From NCBI RefSeq assembly GCF_024505085.1, contig NZ_JANIBC010000002.1:239016-303015 (forward strand): a DNA stretch of 64,000 bases, written 5' to 3'. Made by a program: the position numbers and the translations under genes. A model generated the notes under the pieces. It was not told where the DNA came from. It saw only the letters and a list, made by a program, of their open reading frames with translations, and searched no databases. Below are positions 1-8,131 of this stretch, one piece after another. The DNA comes from Parvularcula maris. Its GTDB lineage: Bacteria; Pseudomonadota; Alphaproteobacteria; Caulobacterales; Parvularculaceae. Within the stretch, counting starts at the first letter, position 1. Each line of letters starts with the position of its first letter.

Positions 1-1
1 G

Positions 2-1153
2 AAGGTTCGAGACCTCGTCTATCGCCGCCCAACGCGCCTGCCGTTCCTGTTCAAGTGGCTGGGCAGCGAGATGGTCGTGACCGACGCTGCCGAGGAGGCC
101 AGCATGACCCCCGGTACGGTGGTCCTTTCGATCGACGGCGTGCCAGCCGGGGCTATGCTCGAACGGCTGGTGCGCTACGTCGGAGCGGATGGCGGCAATG
201 ACGGCAAGCGAAGGGCCGCACTCGAAGTTCAGGGCCGGGCTCCGTTCGAGACCTTCGATATCCTTCAGGGCCTGCTCTATCCGCCCGAGAACGGCGCGTT
301 CGATCTTCGTGTCCGCGGCACGGACGGCAGCGAACGCGCCCTCCGCGCGCCTGCCATCAGTGCCGAGCAGCGGCTGGCCATTCTGCCGCCGGAGCCGGAA
401 AACGGTGAAGCGGTCTGGACATGCGACGAGGACCGGAACGGCATCGGCACTTTGACCATGCCCAACTGGGCGCTTTTCAACACGTCCTGGGACTGGCGAG
501 GCTGGCTGTCGGAGAAGCTCGACAGGGCCTTGCGCCTTCGGGGGATGGTGGTCGACATCCGAGGCGTGGGAGGCGGTCTTTCCTGCGGCGATCCCATTCT
601 CCGGCGCCTGATGGATGAGGACATCGTGCTCGACGACTACCGTTCGCTGGTGCGGTTCCAGCGTTCTCCTCAAGCGCTCGACCCCTACATCTTCGCGCCG
701 TGGAACGGGTTCAAGCGGCTCGGGCGGGGCGCTCCGCCTATCGATGACGGGTTCTACGACCTCTCGGCCAAGGGCAAGCCGCGCACGATCACGCCGGTTG
801 CGCCGAGACTGACCATACCCACGGCAGTCCTTGTCGACGCGATGAACAGCTCCGCCACGTTCACCTTTGCACGGCATATCAAAGCGCACGGCCTAGCGCG
901 TCTGTTCGGCTCCGAGACCGGCGGAAACCTCAAAGGCATCAATGCCGGAGCGGTGTTCTTCGTCACCCTGCCGGATAGCGGCCTGACGATCGACCTTCCG
1001 CTGATCGGTCAGTACCCCGTCAGTCCGCAAGCGGACAGAGGTGTGCTGCCTGACAGCGCCGTCTACGAGACCGCCGCCGATATCGCCGAGGGAAAGGATG
1101 TGGTGTTGGCGAGCGCCAAAGACTGGATCCTGACGGATGGGCAAGGAGGTTGA
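2..1153 (+). CDS. S41 family peptidase-like protein, 5' end cut by window
   Basis: The reading frame is open from base 2, so the start codon lies upstream of the window and an in-frame ATG at 71 is probably internal. The visible part has a PDZ-like stretch near the start (TPGTVVLSIDGVPAG) and then an S41 catalytic core. The MNSSATFTFA segment carries the likely nucleophilic serine and is followed by GSETGGNLKGIN, the loop that closes the active site in this family. Lys in the usual GKP/GKT context is not seen; the GGN.KGIN form occurs in a divergent S41 branch. The family cleaves C-terminal tails or processes peptides in the periplasm. Substrate is unknown. It ends 266 bases before the efflux operon and need not be linked to it. 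Confidence 0.75.
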   Translation, partial: KVRDLVYRRPTRLPFLFKWLGSEMVVTDAAEEASMTPGTVVLSIDGVPAGAMLERLVRYVGADGGNDGKRRAALEVQGRAPFETFDILQGLLYPPENGAFDLRVRGTDGSERALRAPAISAEQRLAILPPEPENGEAVWTCDEDRNGIGTLTMPNWALFNTSWDWRGWLSEKLDRALRLRGMVVDIRGVGGGLSCGDPILRRLMDEDIVLDDYRSLVRFQRSPQALDPYIFAPWNGFKRLGRGAPPIDDGFYDLSAKGKPRTITPVAPRLTIPTAVLVDAMNSSATFTFARHIKAHGLARLFGSETGGNLKGINAGAVFFVTLPDSGLTIDLPLIGQYPVSPQADRGVLPDSAVYETAADIAEGKDVVLASAKDWILTDGQGG

Positions 1154-1313
1154 GAGGTTCCGAGCACTCTTGAGAAACTCGCAGCGCGAACCACGTCTAC
1201 GGGTTTCGTCGGCGTGGTTTGTAGCGACCAGGAGATGAGCTGAAGTTCGCCAACACGCTGTAATGGCGGGCTATACAGCCTTTCGGTGCAGGCAGCCGGT
1301 CTCACAATGTTAG

Positions 1314-1330
1314 CGCAAAGCAGATTTGCG
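1314..1330. promoter_or_regulatory. Inverted repeat upstream of the RND operon
   Basis: CGCAAA and TTTGCG are separated by five bases, about 90 bases before the adaptor start. The 266-base gap from 1154 to 1419 holds no convincing gene, and this is its clearest symmetric element. It could be a regulator site or a small hairpin; no dedicated regulator gene is seen next to the operon. Confidence 0.25.
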
Positions 1331-1419
1331 GTGGGAACGCGACGTCCTGCCGCGATTTGCTGCTGTAAATGTGAAGCCTGCGGTTCGCGCGGGCAGAGAT
1401 CTTGCTCTATCTGCCTCCT

Positions 1420-2487
1420 ATGAGAACCTTCTTAGCCCTCACAGTCCTGCTTCTTGCGGCATGCTCCGACGGTGCCGACGAGGAGGGGCGCTTCGGTGGG
1501 CCTCAGGCGAGCACCATCGTCCCCTTCGAGGTCGCCTATCTCGAGGATGCCCGCACCGTGCAGGCGGTCGGCACCGCCCGCGCCAGGGCGCAGGCGACGG
1601 TGCGCGCCGAGACCGCCGGTGTGGTCGAGGAGGTCCTTTTCGAGGCCGGGCAGTTCGTCGAGGCCGGTGCTCCCCTCATCGCCCTCGAGGCCGAGGACGA
1701 GCGCCTCGCTGTGCGTCTGGCCGATGTCACGGTCCGGGAGGCGGAGCAGCTTCTGGCCCGCTACCGACGGATCGAGGACACGGGCGCCGTGTCGGACAGC
1801 GCCATCGACGAGGCCCGCACCCAGCTCGAAGCTGCGAAGATCAACCTCGAACAGGCTCAGCTCAGGCTGGCGGAGCGCACGGTCAGGGCGCCCTTCGACG
1901 GCTATGTGGGCCTGAGCGACGTCGATCCCGGCAACAGGGTCGGACCCGACACGGTACTGACCGCTATCGACGACCGGCGCCTTCTCTATGTCGACTTCAA
2001 CGCCCCCGAGGAGGTGTTCGGACAGCTCGGCAGCGGCGACAGGATCACCGTCCGCCCCTTCACCGCGGAGGGTCCGCTCAAAGCCGAGATCGTGCTTCTG
2101 GACAGCCGCGTCGACAATGCCAGCCGGGCCTTTCGGGTCCGGGCCGCACTGCCCAATGAGGACGACCGGCTTCGACCCGGTATGAGCTTCGATGTGACCT
2201 TCAACATACCCGGTCGGCAGTACCCGGCAGTGCCCGAGGCCGCGATCGTCTGGGGGGCGAACGGCTCCTTCATCTGGGCAGTCGAGGACGACAAGGCCTC
2301 GAGGGTGCCGGTGCAGATCGTCTCGCGTCGGGAGGGGCAGGTCCTGATCGACGCGCCGCTCGATAGGGGGAGTGTCATCGTCGCCGAAGGGGTGCAGAAG
2401 GTCCGCGAGGGCAGCACGGTGAGCTTCGCCAAGGCCTCCTCCCGCTCCGGCAGCACCGCCGGTGTCGCGGTCGGCAGCAGCCTGTGA
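1420..2487 (+). CDS. RND efflux periplasmic adaptor (HlyD/MFP family) lipoprotein
   Basis: The 355-residue protein starts with a lipoprotein signal, MRTFLALTVLLLAACSDG, whose Cys is the expected lipid attachment site. An in-frame TTG at 1402 would spoil this signal, so ATG 1420 is chosen. The fold order is typical: a lipoyl-like half motif (AETAGVVEEVLFEAGQFVEAG), an alpha hairpin (about residues 95-140), the returning lipoyl half (RTVRAPFDGYVG), then beta-barrel and membrane-proximal domains. It should bridge the pump and outer-membrane channel in the periplasm. It overlaps the pump gene by four bases (GTGA), which suggests translational coupling. The exported substrate cannot be told from sequence. 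Confidence 0.92.
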   Translation: MRTFLALTVLLLAACSDGADEEGRFGGPQASTIVPFEVAYLEDARTVQAVGTARARAQATVRAETAGVVEEVLFEAGQFVEAGAPLIALEAEDERLAVRLADVTVREAEQLLARYRRIEDTGAVSDSAIDEARTQLEAAKINLEQAQLRLAERTVRAPFDGYVGLSDVDPGNRVGPDTVLTAIDDRRLLYVDFNAPEEVFGQLGSGDRITVRPFTAEGPLKAEIVLLDSRVDNASRAFRVRAALPNEDDRLRPGMSFDVTFNIPGRQYPAVPEAAIVWGANGSFIWAVEDDKASRVPVQIVSRREGQVLIDAPLDRGSVIVAEGVQKVREGSTVSFAKASSRSGSTAGVAVGSSL

Positions 2488-5400
2488 TCTCCTCCCTTCC
2501 TGCCTTCGCGGTCAAGCGCCCGCTTTTCGCTGGCGTCCTCAACCTCCTGATCGTCATCGCAGGCCTAGCGGCGATCTTCGGCGTCGAAGTCCGCGAGATG
2601 CCCGATGTCGACCGGCCGATCGTCTCGGTACGGGCGGTCTTCCCCGGCGCCGCACCGGAAACGATGGATGCGGAGGTCACCTCGGTTCTCGAAGGTGCGG
2701 TGGCGAGGGTGTCGGGGGTAGAGGACATCCGATCCTCCTCGGAAGAGAACAACGCGCGCATCCGTGTCTCCTTCCGTCCTGGTACGGACCTCGACACGGC
2801 GGCCAACGACGTGCGCGAGGCCATCGCCCAGGTGAGCCGCAACCTGCCCGACCGGGTCGAGCAGCTCTCCGTGACGAAGGCCGATGACGATGCCGACCCC
2901 ATCCTGCAGCTCGCGGTCCTCGCCCCGACCCTCAGCGAGGACGAGGTCACCTTCCTGATCGATAACGCCATCGCGCCGGAGCTTCAGGCCATTGAAGGGG
3001 TTGCTTCGGTGGGCCGTTTCGGTGCTCGGGAGAGGCAGCTCCGGGTGGTGATCGATCCCTTACGGCTCAGCCGCTACGGCCTCACCGTCGGCGACGTCGC
3101 AGCGGCGCTCAGGTCCGCCCCCTTCGACGTGCCGGTGGGCAGCTTCGCCTCCCGCGATCAATCGCTCATCGTCCGCGCCGAGGCGACGGCAGCCACGCCC
3201 GAACGCATCAAACAGATCATCCTCAGGGACCAGATCACGGTGGGCGATGTGGCCGAAGCCTATTTCGCACCGGCCGACGCGACGAACTTCACTCGCCTCA
3301 ATGGCCAACCGGTCGTCGGGCTTTCCATCGTGAGGCAGGCCCAGTCCAACACCATCGAGATCTCGACGGAGGTGAAGAAGGCCGTCGAGCGCATCAACCG
3401 CCGCCTCGATAACGCCGAGGTGCTGGTCTACACGGACGATGCGGTCTTCATCACCGCCAGCGTCCGCGAGGTCATCACCAGCCTCTTCATCACGGTGGCC
3501 GTGGTCATGGGGACCATCTTCGTCTTCTTCGGATCGGCTCGAGCGACGCTCATCCCGTCTCTCGCCATCCCCGTGGCCCTGATCGGCACGCTGGCGGGCA
3601 TCTACATCCTCGGCTTCTCGGTCAACGTGCTGACCCTTCTCGCCCTCGTTCTAGCCACCGGTCTCATCGTCGACGACGCCATCGTGGTGCTGGAGAACGT
3701 GCAGAAGAAGAGAGGCGAGGGGCAGGGGCGCAGGGCCGCGGCGGTGACTGGTACCAGCCAGGTCTTCTTCGCGGTGGTCGCGACCACAGCCGTCCTGGTG
3801 TCGGTCTTCGTCCCAATCAGCTTCCTGCCGTCAGAGGTAGGGCGTCTCTTCCGCGAGTTCGGCTTCGTTCTCGCCATCGCCGTCGTCATCTCGAGCTTCA
3901 TCGCCCTGACTCTCGTACCGGCCCTCGCCTCCCGGATGGGGACGGGCCGGGACAGTCTGCCGCCGCGCGTCTCCCGCTTCGGCGGGGCGGTGCAGCGAGG
4001 CTATGACCGCGCGCTGGGTGTCTGTCTTTCGCGTCCTCTTCTATCCGTGGGTGTCGGTGTTTTCGCTGCTGGTGCGGCGGCGTTTCTCTACCCGGTCCTC
4101 GACAAGGAGCTGACCCCGCCTGAGGACCGCGGCCAGGTCTTCGTCTTTGCCCGAGGGCCGGACGGCGTCGGCCTCGACTTCATGAACCGCCAGGCGGCGC
4201 TGATGGAAGAGATCGTCGCGCCCTACGCCGAAGAGGGCGGCCCCGTGGAGGGCGTCTTCACCGTGGTCGGACGGTACGACCCGAACATCGTCTACATGAC
4301 CCTGCCTCTCAAGAGCTGGGAGGACCGAAAGGTGGGTCAGGAGGAGCTGATCGCCGAGCTTCGCGGGCCGCTCGAAGAGATACCGGGGGTGCGCGGAAGC
4401 CCCTTTGGCCGGGGCAGCCTTCAGCTCGGCTGGGGCGGCTCTCGCAACGGGGTCCAGGTCGCGCTCACGGGCGGCGACTATCTACGGATCTTCGAGTCCG
4501 CCCGCGACCTCTCCGACCGCATCGAGGCGGAGAGCAACATCCTTCTCAACCCCGAGATCAGCTACCAGCCCACCCAGCCCCAGATCGCGATCAAGGTAGA
4601 CCGTCAGCGCGCGGCCGATCTCGGTGTCGATCTCGATGAGCTGTCGGTGACGCTCCGCTCCATGGTGGGCGGCGACGAGATCGTCGATCTCAATGTAGGC
4701 GACCGGGCCATCCCTGTCCTCCTCTCCGCCGAGACCGGATCGGTGACCGACCCCTCCGACCTTCAGAACCTCTTCATCCGCACAGGGAGCGGCCAGCTCG
4801 TGCCTCTCTCGTCCATGACCGAGATCGTCGAGGAAGGGGTCGCTGCCGAACTCGACCGTACCGAGCAGCGCCGCGCCATCGAGCTCGAGGCGGACATCGC
4901 CGACGGCGTCACCCTCGAAGAGGCGGTGAGCGAGATCGAGCGGCTCGCGGACGAAACCCTGCCCGATACCATCGACATGCTCCTTCAGGGCGATGCGGCA
5001 GGTCTTCAGGAGACCTCGAACGAGCTTCTTCTCACCTACGGCTTCGCCTTCGTGATCGTCTTCCTCGTCCTGGTCGCCCAGTTCGAGAGCCTGACCTCCG
5101 CGGTGGTGGTGCTCCTCTCCGTGCCCTTCGCTCTGGCTGCCGCGCTCTTTGCGCTGTTCCTGACAGGCACCTCACTCAACATCTTCAGCCAGATCGGGCT
5201 CGTCATGCTGATCGGACTGATGGCCAAGAACGGCATTCTGATGGTGGAGTTCGCCGACCAGCTTCGCGCCGAAGGGCGCAAACTCGGCGAGGCGACTCTG
5301 GAGGCTGCCTCGAGGCGCCTGAGGCCCATCGTCATGACGCTGATCTCCACCGTGCTCGGCGCGGTACCGCTCATCCTCTCCTCCGGCGCGGGGGCCGAGG

Positions 5401-5567
5401 CGCGCCAAGCCATCGGCTGGGTGGTGTTCGGCGGATTGGGTCTTGCCGGGCTCTTCACCCTTTTTCTCACCCCGGTCATCTACCTGCTCGTCGCACGCTT
5501 CGGCGCGGTGCGGAGCGCTGAGACCGAGGCGTTGGAGCAGGAGCTGAAAGCGGCCGAAGCGCTGTGA
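2484..5567 (+). CDS. RND (HAE1/AcrB-type) efflux pump, inner membrane permease
   Basis: This 1027-residue protein has the normal length and layout of an AcrB/MexF-class proton-driven drug exporter. It has an N-terminal membrane helix, a first large periplasmic loop beginning EVREMPDVDRPIVSVRAVFPGA, a helix bundle carrying the proton-relay acidic pair (TGLIVDDAIVVLENV), a second periplasmic loop (about 540-850) and a second helix bundle with LMLIGLMAKNGILMVEF. It begins with GTG inside the adaptor stop codon and ends with the same GTGA overlap into the outer-membrane gene. It works as a trimer in the inner membrane. Substrate range (drugs, dyes, metabolites) is not predictable here. Confidence 0.95.
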   Translation: MISSLPAFAVKRPLFAGVLNLLIVIAGLAAIFGVEVREMPDVDRPIVSVRAVFPGAAPETMDAEVTSVLEGAVARVSGVEDIRSSSEENNARIRVSFRPGTDLDTAANDVREAIAQVSRNLPDRVEQLSVTKADDDADPILQLAVLAPTLSEDEVTFLIDNAIAPELQAIEGVASVGRFGARERQLRVVIDPLRLSRYGLTVGDVAAALRSAPFDVPVGSFASRDQSLIVRAEATAATPERIKQIILRDQITVGDVAEAYFAPADATNFTRLNGQPVVGLSIVRQAQSNTIEISTEVKKAVERINRRLDNAEVLVYTDDAVFITASVREVITSLFITVAVVMGTIFVFFGSARATLIPSLAIPVALIGTLAGIYILGFSVNVLTLLALVLATGLIVDDAIVVLENVQKKRGEGQGRRAAAVTGTSQVFFAVVATTAVLVSVFVPISFLPSEVGRLFREFGFVLAIAVVISSFIALTLVPALASRMGTGRDSLPPRVSRFGGAVQRGYDRALGVCLSRPLLSVGVGVFAAGAAAFLYPVLDKELTPPEDRGQVFVFARGPDGVGLDFMNRQAALMEEIVAPYAEEGGPVEGVFTVVGRYDPNIVYMTLPLKSWEDRKVGQEELIAELRGPLEEIPGVRGSPFGRGSLQLGWGGSRNGVQVALTGGDYLRIFESARDLSDRIEAESNILLNPEISYQPTQPQIAIKVDRQRAADLGVDLDELSVTLRSMVGGDEIVDLNVGDRAIPVLLSAETGSVTDPSDLQNLFIRTGSGQLVPLSSMTEIVEEGVAAELDRTEQRRAIELEADIADGVTLEEAVSEIERLADETLPDTIDMLLQGDAAGLQETSNELLLTYGFAFVIVFLVLVAQFESLTSAVVVLLSVPFALAAALFALFLTGTSLNIFSQIGLVMLIGLMAKNGILMVEFADQLRAEGRKLGEATLEAASRRLRPIVMTLISTVLGAVPLILSSGAGAEARQAIGWVVFGGLGLAGLFTLFLTPVIYLLVARFGAVRSAETEALEQELKAAEAL

Positions 5568-6892
5568 GGCTTCTCTCTTTTGCTGCCATAGGGGTTCTTG
5601 CCGCCTGCGCCGCCGGACCGGACTACCGCCGACCCGAGATCCCGCTGCCGACCGGTTTCGCCGGGGAGCTTCAGAAATCCGGCGCCGATGTCTGGTGGGA
5701 GGGTTTCGGCGACGAGACCCTCACGCGGCTCGTCGGTGACGCGCTCGCCGCAAACCTCACCGTCGAGGCGGCCTCTGCACGGGTCGACCGCGCCCGCGCG
5801 CTTTTGGGCGCTCAGGTTTCGGACTTTTTCCCTGTAGTGGACGGCGAGGTAAGCGGCCGGGCGGTAGATGGCGCGGAGCCCACGGCCCAGGCAGGCGGTA
5901 CGCTCTCCTTCAACCCCGATCTTTTCGGCCGTACAAGGAGAAGCGTGGAAGCCGCCAGAGCGCAGCTCGCCGCCGCGGATGCGAGCCGAGACGACGCGGC
6001 ACGGATCGCGGTCTTTCTCACCACCTCGACCTATCTCGAACTCCGCCGGACCGAGGCGCGGCTCGAACTTCTCGAGCAGTCTCTCGATCTTCAGCAGCAG
6101 ACCTTGAGGATCGTGCGCCTACGCGCCGATGCGGGCCTCGCCGCCGATCTTGATGTGCGCCGGGCTGCCGCCGACCTCGCCAGAACCCGCGCGCAGACAG
6201 GCCCCCTGGCCGCTGCCCGCCGCGACGCCGTCCTTACCCTGGCGGTCCTCACCGCCCGTATGCCAGGTACGGAAGAGGCGGAGATCGAGCCGCGTCCCGA
6301 CGTACCGCTCTACGAAGGGGGGCCGCCCCTCGGCCTCCCCGCAGACCTTCTCCGTACAAGGCCCGATCTTCGCGCTGCCGAGCGGCAGCTTGCCGCCTCG
6401 ACGGCAGCCATCGGTATAGAAGCCGCCGACCTCTACCCGCGCCTCACCATTGGCGGCACCCTCGCCGAAAGCTTGACCGGCGGCGGGGCGGTTCAGCTCG
6501 CCACCGGCATCCTCGACATACCCGTCCTCGATTTCGGTCGCAGACGCGCCGAAGTGAGGGCCGCTCGAGCAAGTGCCGAGGAGGCGCTGGCTAACTACCG
6601 CCTCACGCTCCTCACCGCCGTGCAGGATGTGGAGAGCGCGCTTCTCGCCATCGACGCCGCCGAGGCCCAACGCGCCGACCTAGCCGCCGCCGCCGAGGCT
6701 TCCGAGGCCGCCTTCGATCAGCTTCAGGCTCTCTATACGGAGGGCCTCGCCACCCTGATCGACGTCCTTGACGCCCAGCGCCAGCTCATCGGCAGCCGGG
6801 AAGCCTTCACCGACTCCACCGCCAGCCTGGCCCAGTCCTATACCCAACTCTACACCGCCCTAGGATTTACGGCTTCAGGTAAATCAAGCTGA
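5564..6892 (+). CDS. Outer-membrane efflux lipoprotein (TolC/NodT family)
   Basis: The 442-residue product has a lipoprotein signal (MRLLSFAAIGVLAACAAG) followed by GPDYRRPEIPLPTGF, the classic NodT-family start. Two repeated long alpha-helical halves with many Ala and Arg follow, including LYPRLTIGGTLAESL and the closing FDQLQALYTEGLATLIDVLDAQRQL motif. It should form the trimeric exit duct for the pump encoded just upstream, completing a three-gene operon (1420-6892). The GTG start overlaps the permease stop. Translation ends at the edge of an AT-rich gap, and no classical terminator hairpin directly follows. Confidence 0.93.
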   Translation: MRLLSFAAIGVLAACAAGPDYRRPEIPLPTGFAGELQKSGADVWWEGFGDETLTRLVGDALAANLTVEAASARVDRARALLGAQVSDFFPVVDGEVSGRAVDGAEPTAQAGGTLSFNPDLFGRTRRSVEAARAQLAAADASRDDAARIAVFLTTSTYLELRRTEARLELLEQSLDLQQQTLRIVRLRADAGLAADLDVRRAAADLARTRAQTGPLAAARRDAVLTLAVLTARMPGTEEAEIEPRPDVPLYEGGPPLGLPADLLRTRPDLRAAERQLAASTAAIGIEAADLYPRLTIGGTLAESLTGGGAVQLATGILDIPVLDFGRRRAEVRAARASAEEALANYRLTLLTAVQDVESALLAIDAAEAQRADLAAAAEASEAAFDQLQALYTEGLATLIDVLDAQRQLIGSREAFTDSTASLAQSYTQLYTALGFTASGKSS

Positions 6893-7091
6893 GCACGGAT
6901 GCCAGCTCTATTTAGCCATTAGTATCTACAAGGAACTATCTCACGTCTTATTTTTCGCTAGTAATTGATGAGTACAGTGATTAGTTTTTAGCTGTGCTAC
7001 TGAAAATGCTTGGTATATTATAAGTACAAACAGTATAAATATTATAGAACAGTATAAGGCTTAGGAAATTCATAAAATCGGTTTAGTAAAC

Positions 7092-7109
7092 TACTGGATA
7101 TATCCAGTA
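7092..7109. repeat. 18-base perfect palindrome
   Basis: TACTGGATATATCCAGTA reads identically on both strands. It abuts a second palindrome at 7081-7091. It could be a protein-binding site or a cruciform. There is no T-rich tail, so a rho-independent terminator is less likely. Confidence 0.5.
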
Positions 7110-7175
7110 AGCCTGTCCTCTACGCAGGATCGAACCCACCGGTTTGGTACCCACAGCTCTGCTAGAACCGCATTA

Positions 7176-7221
7176 AACTGCCGCCAGAGGCCAGTCGATG
7201 GTCTATCACCAAGCGGCAGTT
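7176..7221 (-). terminator. Possible terminator hairpin of the CTERM gene
   Basis: AACTGCCGC (7176-7184) and GCGGCAGTT (7213-7221) form a perfect nine-base stem with a 28-base loop just after the stop codon of the minus-strand gene that ends at 7235. On the minus strand the stem is followed by only a short TT, so its efficiency is doubtful. Confidence 0.35.
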
Positions 7222-7234
7222 CTTCAGTCTCGGC

Positions 7235-7960
7235 TCAAACCACGGTGCTTCTGCGCCTTGCAGCACCGAACAGAGCAGCCGCACCGATGAACAGGGGCAG
7301 CGCTGCTGGCACCGGCACTTCGCTGTCGATCAGTAGGGGATCGAACCGGTAGGTGAAGTTGTCAGTCGCGAAGACATCGAACCAGCGGGTCGGGTTCTCG
7401 ATGATCATGTAGGAAGCGATGGCTGCCCCGAAATCGACCCCCCAGAACTGGTAGAGCAGCTCGCCCCCCGGCATCGTCAGGTCGATACTGGCGATGAGGT
7501 CGTCAGCAGCGTCGTAAAAGTCGAGGCTGGTCTTCTTGTCGGTCACGAAGTTGTCGCCCAGATTGCCGATCCCGCGGAAGTCTGCACCGAACGCGCTCAG
7601 TGGAAGGGTGAAGTCGATCCTCGGTGCTACATAGGTCTGCGGGTCCATCTGACCGGCCGTCATGTGAACGAAGGATGTTCCGTCTACTTGATAGTTCTCC
7701 CAGGGCAGCGGGTTCTGAACGAGTGACGTGAGGGTCTCACCGTTGTGGACCGAGTAGAGGCCCGTCTCGCGGAAGGTGAAGATGCCGACCGATGCGTCCT
7801 CCGAATGGAAGGGTAGCTCGTCGATGGTGTTGAAGTCCTGCGCGCCGTTCGGATCGACAGCGCTCACGTAGCTGTCCCGGTCCGTATAGACGGTGGCCGC
7901 GTGGACGGATGAAAGCGTTGCCAGTGAGCAAAAGGTACTGATGGTGAGTTTGCGGATCAT
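7235..7960 (-). CDS. Secreted protein with VPLPA/PEP-CTERM-type sorting tail
   Basis: The 241-residue protein starts at MIRKLTISTFCSLATLSSVHAA, a clear signal peptide, and has AAGGAG a few bases upstream of that ATG. A longer in-frame ORF reaching upstream would destroy the signal. The C-terminus is a three-part sorting tail: VPVPAALPLF, a hydrophobic segment (IGAAALFGAA) and a basic cluster (RRRSTVV), as in the VPLPA-CTERM branch recognised by exosortase-like enzymes. The middle resembles secreted, possibly carbohydrate- or surface-associated beta proteins with no clear enzyme motif. No exosortase gene lies in the window. It is transcribed toward the AT-rich gap, alone, behind a strong terminator of the upstream gene. 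Confidence 0.75.
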   Translation of the reverse strand: MIRKLTISTFCSLATLSSVHAATVYTDRDSYVSAVDPNGAQDFNTIDELPFHSEDASVGIFTFRETGLYSVHNGETLTSLVQNPLPWENYQVDGTSFVHMTAGQMDPQTYVAPRIDFTLPLSAFGADFRGIGNLGDNFVTDKKTSLDFYDAADDLIASIDLTMPGGELLYQFWGVDFGAAIASYMIIENPTRWFDVFATDNFTYRFDPLLIDSEVPVPAALPLFIGAAALFGAARRRSTVV

Positions 7961-8080
7961 GGGGTTCTCCTTGTCTCCGGCAGCTCGCCGGCTTCCTCTC
8001 CATGAGCCCTGCCCTTGTCCGTCTTTTGTCAGTCCCGGTATCATTTGTATCGTCCGCAGAACGTTCTATCCCCCATGAAG

Positions 8081-8109
8081 AAAGGCGAGCCAAGAAGGCT
8101 CGCCTTTCC
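8081..8109 (-). terminator. Strong 12-bp stem terminator
   Basis: GAAAGGCGAGCC and GGCTCGCCTTTC form a perfect 12-base-pair stem around the loop AAGAA. It lies 22 bases beyond the stop of the minus-strand gene ending at 8132. The minus-strand tail is TTCATG, with the U-rich part contributed by the stem's own TTTC, so it is a likely but not canonical terminator. Confidence 0.7.
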
Positions 8110-8131
8110 TGTATTGTACTGAGTATGTCGG

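Larger units (their letters stand above)
6893..7234. other. AT-rich intergenic region with repeats
   Basis: From about 6895 to 7110 the base composition turns sharply AT-rich compared with the GC-rich genes on both sides. It holds a 10-base direct repeat, AACAGTATAA, at 7029-7038 and 7049-7058 (20-base period), a palindrome GTTTAGTAAAC at 7081-7091 and an 18-base palindrome at 7092-7109. No gene is supported here. Part of it lies downstream of both flanking transcription units, which converge on it, so it may contain terminators or be a remnant of acquired DNA. Confidence 0.6.

Noticed and set aside
7120-7145. A short stretch resembling a tRNA T-loop (GGTTCGATCC on the minus strand).
   Set aside because: The flanking bases do not form a T-stem or acceptor stem, so no tRNA or remnant can be supported.
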